DNA of 64,000 nucleotides from Paraburkholderia sp. BL21I4N1 (GCF_002973525.1 NZ_PVEN01000002.1:310001-374000); one strand, 5' to 3'. Positions 53,298 through 62,383 are shown, numbered from the stretch's first letter. The notes: a model not told the origin generated them from the sequence alone. A program made the numbers and translations.

Positions 53298-55100
53298 ATG
53301 AGTCTCGTCGAAGTTAAAGTGCCGGATATCGGTGACTTCAAAGACGTCGATGTCATCGAAGTCAATATCAAACCGGGCGATGTCATCGAGAACGAACAGG
53401 CTCTCATGACCCTGGAGTCCGACAAGGCCTCCATCGAAGTGCCCAGCGATACCGCCGGCACCGTCAAGGAAGTTCGCGTCAAAGCCGGTGACAAAGTCTC
53501 GCAAGGCACCGTGATCGCACTGGTCGAGTCGTCGGCCGATGCGGCACCGGCGAAAGAGGCGCCCAAGGCGCCCGCCAAAGAACCCGAAAAGGCTCCGGCT
53601 CAAGCCGAGGCGAAGCCGCAAGCGGCGCAAGCTGCGGCGCCCAAGGCCGCCGCGCCCGCTCCGCAAGCGGGTAGCTTCTCCGGTAGCGCCGATATCGAAT
53701 GCGACATGCTCGTGCTCGGCTCAGGCCCCGGCGGTTATTCGGCGGCGTTTCGTTCGGCCGATCTGGGTATGAAGACGGTGCTCGTCGAACGTTATTCGAC
53801 GCTCGGCGGCGTCTGTCTGAACGTCGGCTGTATTCCGTCGAAGGCGCTGTTGCACACGGCGCTCGTTATCGACGAAGCCGAAGCGCTCGGCGCGCATGGC
53901 ATCACGTTCGCCAAGCCGCAAATCGATCTCGACAAACTCCGTGACTTCAAGGCCGGCGTCGTCAAGAAGCTCACCGGCGGTCTCGCCGGCATGGCCAAGG
54001 CGCGTAAGGTCGAGGTGGTGACGGGTAACGGCGCGTTTGTCGATCCGAATCACATGGAAGTGCAGACGGAAGCCGGCAAGAAGGTCGTCAAGTTCAAGCA
54101 GGCCATCATCGCCGCGGGTTCGGAAGCGGTGAAGCTGCCGTTCATTCCGGAAGATCCGCGCGTGGTCGACTCGACCGGCGCGCTCGAACTGCGTCAGATT
54201 CCGCAACGCATGCTGGTGATCGGCGGCGGCATCATCGGGCTGGAAATGGCCACGGTGTACGCCACCCTCGGCGCGAAAATCGACGTAGTCGAAATGCTCG
54301 ACGGTCTGATGGCCGGCGCGGATCGCGATCTGGTCAAGGTCTGGGAAAAGTACAACAGCAAGCGTTTCGCCAACGTCATGCTGAAGACCAAAACCACCGC
54401 GGCCGAAGCGAAAGACGACGGCATCTACGTGTCGTTCGAAGGCGAAAAAGCCCCGGCTGAAGCGCAACGCTATGACCTCGTGCTGGTCGCCGTCGGCCGT
54501 ACGCCGAACGGCAAGAAGATCGGCGCGGATAAGGCCGGCGTCGCCGTGTCGGATCGCGGCTTTATCGACGTCGACAAGCAGATGCGCACCAACGTGCCGC
54601 ACATCTTCGCGATCGGCGATATCGTCGGCCAGCCGATGCTCGCGCACAAAGCCGTGCACGAAGGTCACGTCGCCGCCGAAGCCGCTCACGGCGAAAAGGC
54701 GTATTTCGACGCGCTGCAGATTCCGTCGGTGGCCTACACCGATCCGGAAGTGGCTTGGGCAGGCAAGACGGAAGACCAGCTGAAAGCCGCCGGCATCAAG
54801 TTCGGTAAGGCGGTGTTCCCGTGGGCCGCGTCAGGCCGCGCGATCGCCAACGGCCGTGACGAAGGCTTCACGAAGCTGCTGTTCGACGAGGAAACGCTTC
54901 GCGTGATCGGCGGCGGTATCGTCGGTCTGAATGCGGGCGACCTGATCAGCGAAGTCTGTCTCGCGATCGAAATGGGTGCGGATGCAACGGATATCGGTAA
55001 GACGATTCACCCGCATCCGACGCTCGGCGAATCGATCGGCATGGCCGCCGAGTTGTACGAAGGCGTCTGTACAGATCTGCCGCCGGTGAAAAAGAAGTAA
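53298..55100 (+). CDS. lpdA: Dihydrolipoamide dehydrogenase (E3) with N-terminal lipoyl domain
   Basis: A 600-residue E3. An N-terminal lipoyl domain (about 1-80, lipoyl Lys43 in 'ESDKASIEVP') and an Ala/Pro/Lys linker precede a standard dihydrolipoamide dehydrogenase: FAD motif 'LVLGSGPGGYSAAFRSADLG', redox disulfide 'GGVCLNVGCIPSK', NAD motif 'VIGGGIIGLEMATVYATLG' and C-terminal 'HPHPTLGES'. This fusion is typical of PdhL in betaproteobacteria. It reoxidises E2 dihydrolipoyl groups with NAD. The ATG at 53298 has AGGGGA upstream. It ends at a strong terminator. Confidence 0.96.
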   Translation: MSLVEVKVPDIGDFKDVDVIEVNIKPGDVIENEQALMTLESDKASIEVPSDTAGTVKEVRVKAGDKVSQGTVIALVESSADAAPAKEAPKAPAKEPEKAPAQAEAKPQAAQAAAPKAAAPAPQAGSFSGSADIECDMLVLGSGPGGYSAAFRSADLGMKTVLVERYSTLGGVCLNVGCIPSKALLHTALVIDEAEALGAHGITFAKPQIDLDKLRDFKAGVVKKLTGGLAGMAKARKVEVVTGNGAFVDPNHMEVQTEAGKKVVKFKQAIIAAGSEAVKLPFIPEDPRVVDSTGALELRQIPQRMLVIGGGIIGLEMATVYATLGAKIDVVEMLDGLMAGADRDLVKVWEKYNSKRFANVMLKTKTTAAEAKDDGIYVSFEGEKAPAEAQRYDLVLVAVGRTPNGKKIGADKAGVAVSDRGFIDVDKQMRTNVPHIFAIGDIVGQPMLAHKAVHEGHVAAEAAHGEKAYFDALQIPSVAYTDPEVAWAGKTEDQLKAAGIKFGKAVFPWAASGRAIANGRDEGFTKLLFDEETLRVIGGGIVGLNAGDLISEVCLAIEMGADATDIGKTIHPHPTLGESIGMAAELYEGVCTDLPPVKKK

Positions 55101-55153
55101 GGCGGTTCGGCTCGCCTGCGCCTCATGCAGGCGAGTTCGACAAAGCTCACGCC

Positions 55154-55199
55154 AATGAAAAAACGGCGCGCCCCGCAAAGGGCGCGCCGTTTTTTCATT
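55154..55199. terminator. Terminator after lpdA
   Basis: A perfect 20-bp stem (55154-55173 with 55180-55199) has a six-base loop; the right arm contains TTTTTT. Both strands carry U-runs. Confidence 0.9.
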
Positions 55200-55293
55200 T
55201 CAGCTCGTATTTACTACCCGTCTCAAACCAGCACCGCGTTGTCGCTCAACCGCCGTGACACCTTGCTACGCCTGAGCGCAGCGGGCAAGCGCC

Positions 55294-55319
55294 AAAAAAA
55301 ATCCCGGCCATTCGCCGGG
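55294..55319 (-). terminator. Likely terminator of the phasin gene
   Basis: CCCGGC/GCCGGG (55303-55308 and 55314-55319) form a stem followed on the minus strand by a run of U (A-run 55294-55300). It lies about 165 bases after the phasin stop. A second GC stem lies near 55407-55438. Confidence 0.6.
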
Positions 55320-55482
55320 CAAACGATACGTTGTTCAACGTATCGGAGCGTCCAGCCAATTAACACCGTGTGAGCGGCAACGGCGCGACGCTGTTGCTTA
55401 AGATAACGCCGGCGCCGCGAAAGAGCGGGGCCGGCGCGTAGTGCGACGAATGCTGCCAGTGCTACGAAGTGCTGCCTGAAAC

Positions 55483-56055
55483 TTAAACCGTCTTCTTGGC
55501 CGAGCGCGATGCTTGAGCAGCGGCTTGCGAAGCTGCCTTCGAAGCGGCCGTTGCGGCTGCATTGAAGTTGCTTTCGGCGATTTCAACAGCTTGCTTCGTT
55601 GCCTTGTGAACCGTTTCGTACGTCGTGTTAGCGGCGGTGATCGCCGACTTGATCACGGCGACAGCCGTTTCCGAACCAGCCGGAGCGTTCTTCGCGACGT
55701 TTTCGACGAGCGACTGAACCTTGCGGTTTTGCTCTTCGAATTGCGCTTCAGCGACGCGGGTGAATTCACCTTGCGTTGCCGAGACGATTTCATACACGTG
55801 ACGGCCGTACGACAGCGCCTTTTCGGCAACCGGCTGCGCGAGGCTGGCTTGCAGTGCCAGCAATTCCTGACCGTCTTTCACGGACAGGGCGCGTTGGGCA
55901 TTTTCCTGGCTTTCCGCAATCGTCGACTTCACGACTTGCAGGTTCAGCTCAACCAGCTTTTCGACGCCTTCAAATGCTTTGGTCGTCAGGCCGAACAGCG
56001 TTTCAAAGTTGGCTTTCTGGGCTGCGGCGAATTGCTCAGGGGTCAGCAGAGTCAT
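55483..56055 (-). CDS. phaP: Phasin (polyhydroxyalkanoate granule protein)
   Basis: A 190-residue phasin of the PhaP type. The start '[40 protein letters not shown]' is the family signature and is followed by amphipathic coiled-coil-like helices with an Ala/Lys-rich tail. Phasins coat PHA granules, the carbon store of this group. The promoter at 56172-56199 is bracketed by two TGC(A/G)TCGCA palindromes, as expected for repression by PhaR. No pha synthesis gene is in the window. Confidence 0.94.
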   Translation of the reverse strand: MTLLTPEQFAAAQKANFETLFGLTTKAFEGVEKLVELNLQVVKSTIAESQENAQRALSVKDGQELLALQASLAQPVAEKALSYGRHVYEIVSATQGEFTRVAEAQFEEQNRKVQSLVENVAKNAPAGSETAVAVIKSAITAANTTYETVHKATKQAVEIAESNFNAAATAASKAASQAAAQASRSAKKTV

Positions 56056-56147
56056 GGTTTACGCTCCTGGATTGCGGTCTGTCTGTGCGGACCGCTTTGG
56101 GTAAATGGCGAGACGCCTTGAAGCTCGTCCCCCCGAACCGCGATGTA

Positions 56148-56163
56148 TTGTGCATCGCAGCAA
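56148..56163. promoter_or_regulatory. PhaR-like operator over the phasin start point
   Basis: TTGTGCATCGCAGCAA shares the nine-base TGC(A/G)TCGCA core with the site at 56207. It covers the predicted transcription start (about 56165) of phaP, a position suited to repression. Confidence 0.45.
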
Positions 56164-56171
56164 TGGTTCCC

Positions 56172-56199
56172 ATTTTAGGATGACTGCGACGAATGTCAA
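56172..56199 (-). promoter_or_regulatory. phaP: Sigma-70 promoter of phaP
   Basis: On the minus strand, perfect TTGACA (56199-56194) and TAAAAT (56177-56172) are 16 bases apart. The start would be near 56165, giving a leader of about 110 bases. Confidence 0.75.
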
Positions 56200-56206
56200 G
56201 TGCTTT

Positions 56207-56221
56207 TTGTGCGTCGCACAA
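56207..56221. promoter_or_regulatory. PhaR-like operator upstream of the phasin -35 box
   Basis: TTGTGCG-T-CGCACAA is a perfect 7-1-7 palindrome, with the TGC(A/G)TCGCA core, 8 bases upstream of the phaP -35 box. Confidence 0.5.
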
Positions 56222-56834
56222 TATTAAGAAAGTGTTGATAAAACAATACCTTATGCAGTCAGCATGACGATCGTATGACGCAAGTTAAATTGACCGCCGC
56301 ACCGTGCTGGTGCGCGACAGAACCGCATTTGTTACCGATTTCACGAGCTGTTTCGACCGTCGGCAGCGAGGAATGGTGCGAGGCGGTAATATCCGGGCTG
56401 TGACAAAAAATCCTCAAACGACAATTCGATGTAAACCGGAAACTGTCACGGAACGTTAATGCGCTATGCGTGTCGAATGCGCGTTGGCGGTTTCCAGCAG
56501 GCGTTTAACAGCGCCGCGGCGAGGCCCCATTAGCGTTCCATGGCACGAGCAATGCGTGACTCGCCTGTGCTCCGACCGTATTTCCCCTGATCAAGGTTGT
56601 CTCGACAATGCCGTTATGCTGGAAGAATCATCTCGATTCGAGTGCATGACGGCGGCGACGGGGCGATGCCCGGTAGCGATTGTTTTTTTCGATCGACCGG
56701 TGGCACTTATTCGTGTTTTTGCGATCGGATCTTACAAGCCGGTTTAAGGAGCGCGTATAAGTGCTTAAAATTGCTAATTTTTCGTTGTTTTACTACACTT
56801 GCGGAAACCTCTCGCCGCTCCCTACCGAACACCC
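56222..56834. other. Spacer between phaP and the D,D-peptidase gene
   Basis: About 610 bases without a supported gene. A 93-codon frame at 56466-56747 has no ribosome-binding site or recognisable product. The last 200 bases are relatively AT-rich and probably contain the peptidase promoter. Confidence 0.4.
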
Positions 56835-58022
56835 ATGAAAACCGACATGTTTTCGTCGCTAAAAGTGATCCACGGCGCGGCCCGCAGCACCGCTCTGTCG
56901 GTGGCCGCCTCCATGGTCATCGCAGCGGCGTTCGCCACGCCCGTGAGCGCTTTTGCCGCCACACCCGCCGCAGCACCCGCAAAAACTTCCAAACACGCTA
57001 AAACCGCCAAAAAGCCCGCTGCCGCTACCGCCAAGGTCGCGAGCAAGTCGGTCAAGGCCGGCAAAGGCGCGGCCGTCAAGGCCGTCGCCGCGGACGACGA
57101 CGCGCCCCGCGCGAGCGTCAAGCGCAAGCGCGTGACGTACACGTCGAACGGCCGCCGTCATACGGTGGTGCGTCGCGTCGCGTACGAGCCGCGTCAGCCG
57201 ACCGTCGGCCAGGCATTCGGTCTGCACGAAACGCCGGACGCGCTGATGCTGCGTTCGAGCGTCGCGTACGTGATCGATCAGAATTCAGGCGAGTCGCTGT
57301 TCGACAAGAACTCGCGCGCCGTGGTGCCGATCGCGTCGATCACCAAGCTGATGACGTCGATGGTCGTGCTCGATTCGAAAGAGCCGATGACCGACCAGAT
57401 CGAAGTCACCGACGAAGACCGCGACTACGAGAAGAACACCGGCTCGCGTCTGTCGGTGGGCTCGGTGCTGTCGCGTGAAGACATGCTGCATATCGCGCTG
57501 ATGGCGTCGGAAAACCGTGCCGCCGCCGCGCTGTCGCGTTACTTCCCGGGCGGTCGTCCGGCGTTCCTCGCGGCCATGAATGCCAAGGCCAAGCAACTCG
57601 GCATGACCGACACGCACTTCGAAAACCCCACGGGTTTGACGAGTCAGAACGTGTCGAGCGCGCGCGACCTCGTGAAGATGGTCAACGCCGCGTATCAATA
57701 TCCGCTGATCCGCAAGTTCTCGACCGATCACAGCTACGAGGTGTACACCGGCAAGCGTTCGCTGGCGTACAACAGCACCAATGCACTGGTGCGTAACCCC
57801 ACGTGGGACATCGGTCTGCAAAAGACCGGCTTCATCAACGAAGCAGGGGAGTGTCTGGTGATGCAGGCAACCATTCACGGCCGCCCGATGATCATGGTGC
57901 TGCTCGACTCGTCGGGTAAGTATTCGCGTTTCGCGGACGCGACGCGTCTGCGCACGTGGCTGGACAATGGCGGCGATCAGGCGCGTATCACCAGCGCGGA
58001 TGCCGGCGGTCCGGGCACCTGA
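56835..58022 (+). CDS. Penicillin-binding D-alanyl-D-alanine carboxypeptidase/endopeptidase (S11)
   Basis: A 395-residue exported S11 peptidase. The signal peptide is followed by an Ala/Lys-rich stretch of about 80 residues. The three catalytic motifs are intact: SITK (168-171), SEN (225-227) and KTG (330-332). Family members (PbpG, DacA type) remove terminal D-Ala or cut crosslinks in peptidoglycan. The C-terminal beta-rich domain of DacA is missing, so a PbpG-type D,D-endopeptidase is more likely. The ATG at 56835 is preferred; in-frame 56847 is also possible. The Lys-rich linker is unusual and may bind wall or nucleic acid. Confidence 0.88.
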   Translation: MKTDMFSSLKVIHGAARSTALSVAASMVIAAAFATPVSAFAATPAAAPAKTSKHAKTAKKPAAATAKVASKSVKAGKGAAVKAVAADDDAPRASVKRKRVTYTSNGRRHTVVRRVAYEPRQPTVGQAFGLHETPDALMLRSSVAYVIDQNSGESLFDKNSRAVVPIASITKLMTSMVVLDSKEPMTDQIEVTDEDRDYEKNTGSRLSVGSVLSREDMLHIALMASENRAAAALSRYFPGGRPAFLAAMNAKAKQLGMTDTHFENPTGLTSQNVSSARDLVKMVNAAYQYPLIRKFSTDHSYEVYTGKRSLAYNSTNALVRNPTWDIGLQKTGFINEAGECLVMQATIHGRPMIMVLLDSSGKYSRFADATRLRTWLDNGGDQARITSADAGGPGT

Positions 58023-58064
58023 AGCGTTACGGCGGCCCGTTCTTCGTGAACCGGCCGCGCCATG

Positions 58065-58104
58065 AAAAAAGCCTCGCGGCATGCATGTGCCGCGAGGCTT
58101 TTTT
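58065..58104 (+). terminator. Terminator after the D,D-peptidase gene
   Basis: A perfect 17-bp stem (58065-58081 with 58088-58104) has a TGCATG loop. Its right arm ends in TTTTTT and its left begins with AAAAAA, so it can serve the convergent IclR gene too. Confidence 0.92.
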
Positions 58105-58148
58105 CTATTCGGCGCTCGGCGCGAGCGAGCTGCCTGCCTAATGAAAAC

Positions 58149-58955
58149 TCACGCGTGATGGCCGTGCGAATGGTCCTGCGGAATTTGCGGCCGATACCCC
58201 AGCGACTCGGAAATCAGCAACGCGGTCTGGCTGAGCTGGCCGAGCCATGAGTCCTGCAGGCGATCCGCCGGCGCGGACAGCGACAGACCGGCGACCAGCT
58301 TGCCGGTGTCGTCGTAAATGCCGGCCGCGATACAGCGCACGCCTAGTTCCAGCTCCTCGTTGTCGCGCGCGGAGGCTTGCTGGCGCACGATCGACAGCTC
58401 ACGTTCGAGTTTCGTCAGATCCGTAATGCTGTTCTGCGTGTGGCCTGACAGACCGGTACGCGTGGCGTAAGCGCGCACGCGGGTCGATTCGTCGGCGGCG
58501 AGGAACAGCTTGCCCACCGAGGTCAAATGCAGCGGCGCCCGTCCGCCGATCGCCCGCACCACCTGCATGCCCGAGCGTTCGGAATAGGCGCGCTCGATAT
58601 AGACGATCTCGTCGCCCTGGCGTACCGACAGATTCACCGTTTGCCCCGTCTGACGATGCAATTCGCGCATCGGCGTGAGTGCCGCGTCACGCACCGACAG
58701 CCGCGCTTTCACCAGATTGCCCAATTCGAGCAGGCGCATGCCGAGACGGTACGTGCCGGGGTCCGAACGATCGACCAGCCGGCACATCACCATATCGTTC
58801 AGGATGCGGTGCGCGGTGGACGGATGCAGTTCCGTACGGATGGCGAGTTCTTTCAGGCTGACCGGGTCGCTATGCGCGGCGAGGGCGTCGAGCAAGCGCA
58901 TCATGCGTTCGATCACCTGGATCGAAGTTTTGGGATCCGGGTTCGTGTCGCTCAT
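58149..58955 (-). CDS. IclR-family transcriptional regulator
   Basis: A 268-residue IclR regulator. Winged helix-turn-helix at about 18-75 ('SIQVIERMMRLLDALAAHSDPVSLKELAIRTELHPSTAHRIL') and the effector domain at about 85-255, with 'GRAPLHLTSVGKLFLA' and 'ELELGVRCIAAGIYD'. The C-terminal His-rich end 'HSHGHH' is unusual. It is divergent from lutA and probably controls it. The ATG at 58955 has no Shine-Dalgarno; an in-frame TTG at 58979 sits within a TTGACGCGTCAA palindrome. Likely ligands are organic acids, by family and context. Confidence 0.9.
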   Translation of the reverse strand: MSDTNPDPKTSIQVIERMMRLLDALAAHSDPVSLKELAIRTELHPSTAHRILNDMVMCRLVDRSDPGTYRLGMRLLELGNLVKARLSVRDAALTPMRELHRQTGQTVNLSVRQGDEIVYIERAYSERSGMQVVRAIGGRAPLHLTSVGKLFLAADESTRVRAYATRTGLSGHTQNSITDLTKLERELSIVRQQASARDNEELELGVRCIAAGIYDDTGKLVAGLSLSAPADRLQDSWLGQLSQTALLISESLGYRPQIPQDHSHGHHA

Positions 58956-58967
58956 GGGAGGAATCGG

Positions 58968-58979
58968 TTGACGCGTCAA
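58968..58979. promoter_or_regulatory. Palindrome at the IclR gene leader
   Basis: TTGACGCGTCAA is a perfect 12-bp palindrome lying between a TACAAT-type -10 (58998-58993, minus strand) and the IclR start. It may be an autoregulatory operator. Confidence 0.35.
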
Positions 58980-59026
58980 ACAGCGGAAATTGATTGTATC
59001 TCGTATTGTGAAAAAAGCGAACGCGG

Positions 59027-59044
59027 TTGGAAAACCTATTCCAA
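59027..59044. promoter_or_regulatory. IclR-like operator in the IclR/lutA divergent region
   Basis: TTGGAA-N6-TTCCAA is a perfect inverted repeat resembling the GGAA-TTCC half-sites of E. coli IclR. It lies 90 bases upstream of lutA and 72 bases upstream of the IclR gene. Confidence 0.5.
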
Positions 59045-59083
59045 TTTAACGCCTCGTTCGTCTTATGGCTTCCGGCCGTTGGT

Positions 59084-59107
59084 ATTGTCCGCCAAACAGC
59101 GGATAAT
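59084..59107. promoter_or_regulatory. Second inverted repeat upstream of lutA
   Basis: ATTGTCCGC and GCGGATAAT are complementary (one mismatch) around a six-base spacer, 28 bases before the lutA start. Could be an operator or part of the core promoter. Confidence 0.4.
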
Positions 59108-59134
59108 CAGTCACGTTTTCCCGAAGGAGGGCTC

Positions 59135-59857
59135 ATGCGAGTCGGATTGTTCGTCACCTGCCTGATCGACCTGATGCGGCCCGAAATCGGTTTTTCAGTG
59201 ATCAAGCTGATCGAAGGCGCGGGTTTCGAGGTGGTCGTGCCGCCCGCGCAAACCTGCTGCGGACAGCCGGCGTACAACTCGGGGGAACGGCGCATCGCGC
59301 GCGACCTGGCCGAAAAAACGCTGCGCGAATTCGAACAGTTCGACTACGTCGTGGTGCCGTCCGGCTCGTGCGGCGGCATGATCCGCGCGCACTACGGCGA
59401 CCTCTTCGGCAACGACCCCGAGATGATGAACCGCTTCGGCCGGCTGCGCGCCAAGGTGTTCGAGCTCACGGATTTCCTCGTCAACGTGGCCAGGGTGCAG
59501 TTGCAGCCGGGCGAGTTCGCGGGCCAGGTGACTTATCACGATTCCTGTTCCGGTTTGCGCGAACTCGGCGTCAAGGCGCAGCCGCGCGCGTTGTTGAAAC
59601 AGGTGGGCGTGGCCGTGACGGAGATGAAGGATTGCGAGCACTGCTGCGGCTTCGGCGGCACGTTCGCGGTGAAGTACGGCGATATCTCCACGGCGATCGT
59701 CGACGAAAAATGCGCGAATATCGGCGCGAGCGGCGCGGGCACCGTGGTGCTCGGCGACCTCGGCTGCATGCTCAATATAGAAGGCCGTCTGCGGCGCACC
59801 GGCGATTCCACCACGCGCGTGCTGCACATCGCGCAGGTGTTGGCCGGCGACGTGTAG
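59135..59857 (+). CDS. lutA: L-lactate utilisation Fe-S protein LutA (LldE)
   Basis: A 240-residue protein with two CCG domains. The cysteine-rich signatures are 'TCCGQPAYNSGE' and 'HCCGFGGTFAVKYGDIS', as in LutA/LldE and heterodisulfide-reductase-like Fe-S subunits. With LutB it forms the iron-sulfur lactate dehydrogenase complex that oxidises L-lactate to pyruvate. The ATG at 59135 has GAAGGAGGG upstream, a strong ribosome-binding site. It is first in a lutA-lutB unit. Confidence 0.92.
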   Translation: MRVGLFVTCLIDLMRPEIGFSVIKLIEGAGFEVVVPPAQTCCGQPAYNSGERRIARDLAEKTLREFEQFDYVVVPSGSCGGMIRAHYGDLFGNDPEMMNRFGRLRAKVFELTDFLVNVARVQLQPGEFAGQVTYHDSCSGLRELGVKAQPRALLKQVGVAVTEMKDCEHCCGFGGTFAVKYGDISTAIVDEKCANIGASGAGTVVLGDLGCMLNIEGRLRRTGDSTTRVLHIAQVLAGDV

Positions 59858-59996
59858 CGGCGTCGGCGGCGCGGCGCGTGATCGGCCGCGCGGCGCACCG
59901 CGCCGGTTCGCATCATGCTTTTCATGCATTTCGTTTCGCGCGCGTCGGGGCGCGCGTTCCGATTCGCGGTCCGATTCGATTACGCATAAGGCGGCC

Positions 59997-61412
59997 ATGC
60001 AAGTTCAATCGATGCAATTCAAGGCGCGCGCCGGTCAAAAACTCGCCGACCAGCGTCTGCAGCAGAACCTGACCAAGCTGTCGACCAAGTTCGTGTCGGC
60101 GCGCGCTATCGCCGTGAACGCGATCGACTTTCCGGCCACGCGCGCGGCGCTCAAGGAGCGTCGCAACCGCGCGCTGGAGAACCTCGACGTGTGGCTCGAA
60201 GCGTTCGAGCGCGAGGCCAGCCGGCGCGGCGTGACGGTGCTGTTCGCCGAGACGACGCAGGAAGCCGCGCGGCTCGTCGGCGAAATTGCACGTCGGCATG
60301 ACGTGAAGAAGGTGATCAAGACGAAGTCGATGGTCACCGAGGAAATGCGCCTGAACGAAGTGCTCGGCCAGATGGGCGTGGAGTCGATCGAAACCGATCT
60401 CGGCGAATACATCCTGCAGATCAACGGCAACGAGCCGCCGAGCCACATCATCGCGCCGGTCGTCCATAAAGATAAGGACGAGATCGCCGACCTGTTCGCG
60501 AAGACGCACGGCCGGCCGCGTCTGACCGAAGTTACCGACATGACGCGGGAAGCGCGCGAGGTGCTGCGTCCGCATTTTATGACCGCGGACATGGGCGTGA
60601 CGGGCGGCAACTTCGTGGTGGCGGAAACCGGCTCGGTCGTGCTCGTCACGAACGAGGGCAACGAGGGCATGTGCACGGTGATGCCGCGCGTGCACGTTGC
60701 CGTCACGGGGATCGAAAAAGTGTTGCCGACGCTGGAAGATCTGGCAACGGCGATGCGTCTGTTGCCGCGCTCCGCAACCGGGCAGGCCACGTCGAATTAT
60801 TTTTCGGTGCTGACCGGACCGCGCGGCGACGGCGATCAGGACGGCCCCGAGCATATGTATGTGGTGCTGGTGGATGGCGGCCGCACGGGGCTGATCGGCG
60901 GCGACTTTCAGGAGATGCTGCGCTGTATCCGCTGCGGCGCGTGCATGAACCATTGTCCGGTTTATCAAAAGGTGGGCGGGCACGCGTACGGCTGGGTTTA
61001 TCCTGGCCCAATGGGTTCGGTGTTGACGCCGAGTTACGTCGGCCTCGACAAGGCGCTCGATTTGCCGCAGGCCGCAACCTTATGCGGCGAGTGCAATAGC
61101 GTCTGTCCGGTGGGTATTCCGTTGTCGGACCTGCTGCGCAAATTGCGCGAGAAACAGGTGGAGCGGCGGCTGCGGCCGTGGAAGGAGCGGGCGGGGCTGG
61201 CGGTGTGGGGCTTTCTGGCGCTGCATCCCGATGCTTATGCGCTTTTTACCAAACTGGCCGTGCGTGTGCTGGAGCGGATGGGCGGCCGCAATCGGTCGAT
61301 CGCGAAGTTGCCGCTGGGCGGCGCCGGCTGGACTAATACACGCGACATGCCGGCGCCGGTCGGGCGTACGTTCAGGGAGTTGTACGTGGCGCAGCGCAGT
61401 CACATTGGCTGA
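59997..61412 (+). CDS. lutB: L-lactate utilisation Fe-S protein LutB (LldF)
   Basis: A 471-residue protein: LUD domain in the N-terminal two-thirds ('VIKTKSMVTEEMRLNEVL', 'MGVTGGNFVVAETGSVVL') and two 4Fe-4S clusters, 'CIRCGACMNHCPVY' and 'CGECNSVCPVG', then a hydrophobic C-terminal helix. It is the electron-transfer subunit with LutA. The 139-base gap after lutA is GC-rich and holds nothing. No lutC (LUD/YkgG) gene follows; the next gene is a lipoprotein on the other strand. Confidence 0.93.
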   Translation: MQVQSMQFKARAGQKLADQRLQQNLTKLSTKFVSARAIAVNAIDFPATRAALKERRNRALENLDVWLEAFEREASRRGVTVLFAETTQEAARLVGEIARRHDVKKVIKTKSMVTEEMRLNEVLGQMGVESIETDLGEYILQINGNEPPSHIIAPVVHKDKDEIADLFAKTHGRPRLTEVTDMTREAREVLRPHFMTADMGVTGGNFVVAETGSVVLVTNEGNEGMCTVMPRVHVAVTGIEKVLPTLEDLATAMRLLPRSATGQATSNYFSVLTGPRGDGDQDGPEHMYVVLVDGGRTGLIGGDFQEMLRCIRCGACMNHCPVYQKVGGHAYGWVYPGPMGSVLTPSYVGLDKALDLPQAATLCGECNSVCPVGIPLSDLLRKLREKQVERRLRPWKERAGLAVWGFLALHPDAYALFTKLAVRVLERMGGRNRSIAKLPLGGAGWTNTRDMPAPVGRTFRELYVAQRSHIG

Positions 61413-61497
61413 AGCGGGGCTCAGCAGCCCGCAACCGCGCGTTCAACTTTCAGGCTGGTTGATTTTCAGGCGCCGAGTCTGAGTAAAGAAGGCCGGT

Positions 61498-61528
61498 CGA
61501 AAAAAATCAGGGTGACGCCCACTGATTG
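61498..61528 (-). terminator. Terminator of the Gly-rich lipoprotein gene
   Basis: On the minus strand an AATCAG-type stem with a bulge ends in a U-run (A-run 61500-61507). It lies 20 bases after the lipoprotein stop. LutB's transcript converges on it. Confidence 0.55.
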
Positions 61529-61549
61529 CCGACCCGGCCACCGCCCACT

Positions 61550-62116
61550 CTAGTGATTCGTCATCCCGGACGGGTTTCGGCCCTCGTCGCCTCGCGGCCG
61601 GCTCTGGTTTCCGCCGCCACCTCCATTACCTCGCCCCCCGCCGTTACCCGCTTGCGGCGGTGACGGCGGTGGCCCGCCGGCACCCGGTCGAGGCCCGCTC
61701 GATCCACTCGGCCCGCCGGGGCCGCCCACCGCGCCGCGCGGCGGCGGTCCGCCTTGTCCGCCGTTATTGGGCTGGCCATGCCAGCCGCCACCCTGGCCGC
61801 GATTGCCGTTATTAGGCCAATCGCCCCGGTATCCCGAATTGCCGCGATAACCTGGCCCCGGACCGTAATAGCGTCCAGGCCCGTCGTAGTATTCCGGCCC
61901 CGAATAACTGCCGTAGCCGAGATAGACGTTGCTTTGCGGCACGACCGGCACGCCGGGCGCGTAGCCGCCGTCATTGTCGTAGCCGCTGTAACCGCCGCTG
62001 TAACCGCCGCCGTAGCCGTAGCCGTTGCCGACCATGGGCGTGCCGTCCGGATAGACCGCGCAGCCGCTGAGCAAGGTCGCGGCCACGAGTCCGATGAGTG
62101 GAGCAATGCGTTTCAT
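61550..62116 (-). CDS. Gly/Pro/Tyr-rich lipoprotein
   Basis: A 188-residue protein with a lipobox 'LLSGC' at residues 15-19, so the mature N-terminus is lipidated Cys19. The rest is low-complexity: a Gly/Tyr-rich part ('GYGYGGGYSGGYSGYDN') and a Gly/Pro/Asn/Arg-rich tail. It has no recognised domain. Composition resembles other exported Burkholderia proteins with Gly-rich tails and the SH3b protein of this window. Probably outer-membrane lipoprotein; function unknown. Confidence 0.75.
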   Translation of the reverse strand: MKRIAPLIGLVAATLLSGCAVYPDGTPMVGNGYGYGGGYSGGYSGYDNDGGYAPGVPVVPQSNVYLGYGSYSGPEYYDGPGRYYGPGPGYRGNSGYRGDWPNNGNRGQGGGWHGQPNNGGQGGPPPRGAVGGPGGPSGSSGPRPGAGGPPPSPPQAGNGGGRGNGGGGGNQSRPRGDEGRNPSGMTNH

Positions 62117-62383
62117 GTGATGAACCGGCGCAAGGTTGTCATGTTTGTAAGACCGCCATTATCGCCAGTCGTCGCAAAAGCTTTGTATGTGTTTGTAAGG
62201 ATTTTCTCTCTACAGCGCGTCGCGCTGAGCCCGCGTGCGGCGACTGGGTCAATGCACTGTTCCATCTGAAGCAACGCTGTATCTCGGTTGGCTGGGTTTT
62301 TCCCGATTGCGTATTCCTATAGGATTTCGACTGGGCATAGTGAGCCAAAAGCTCATCCGCCCCTAATCGGAAGAAACGACATC

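Noticed and set aside
56466..56747. 93-codon frame upstream of the D,D-peptidase gene
   Set aside because: No ribosome-binding site and composition unlike a real protein.
59858..59996. Hidden lutC between lutA and lutB
   Set aside because: The 139 bases are too short and have no coding sign.
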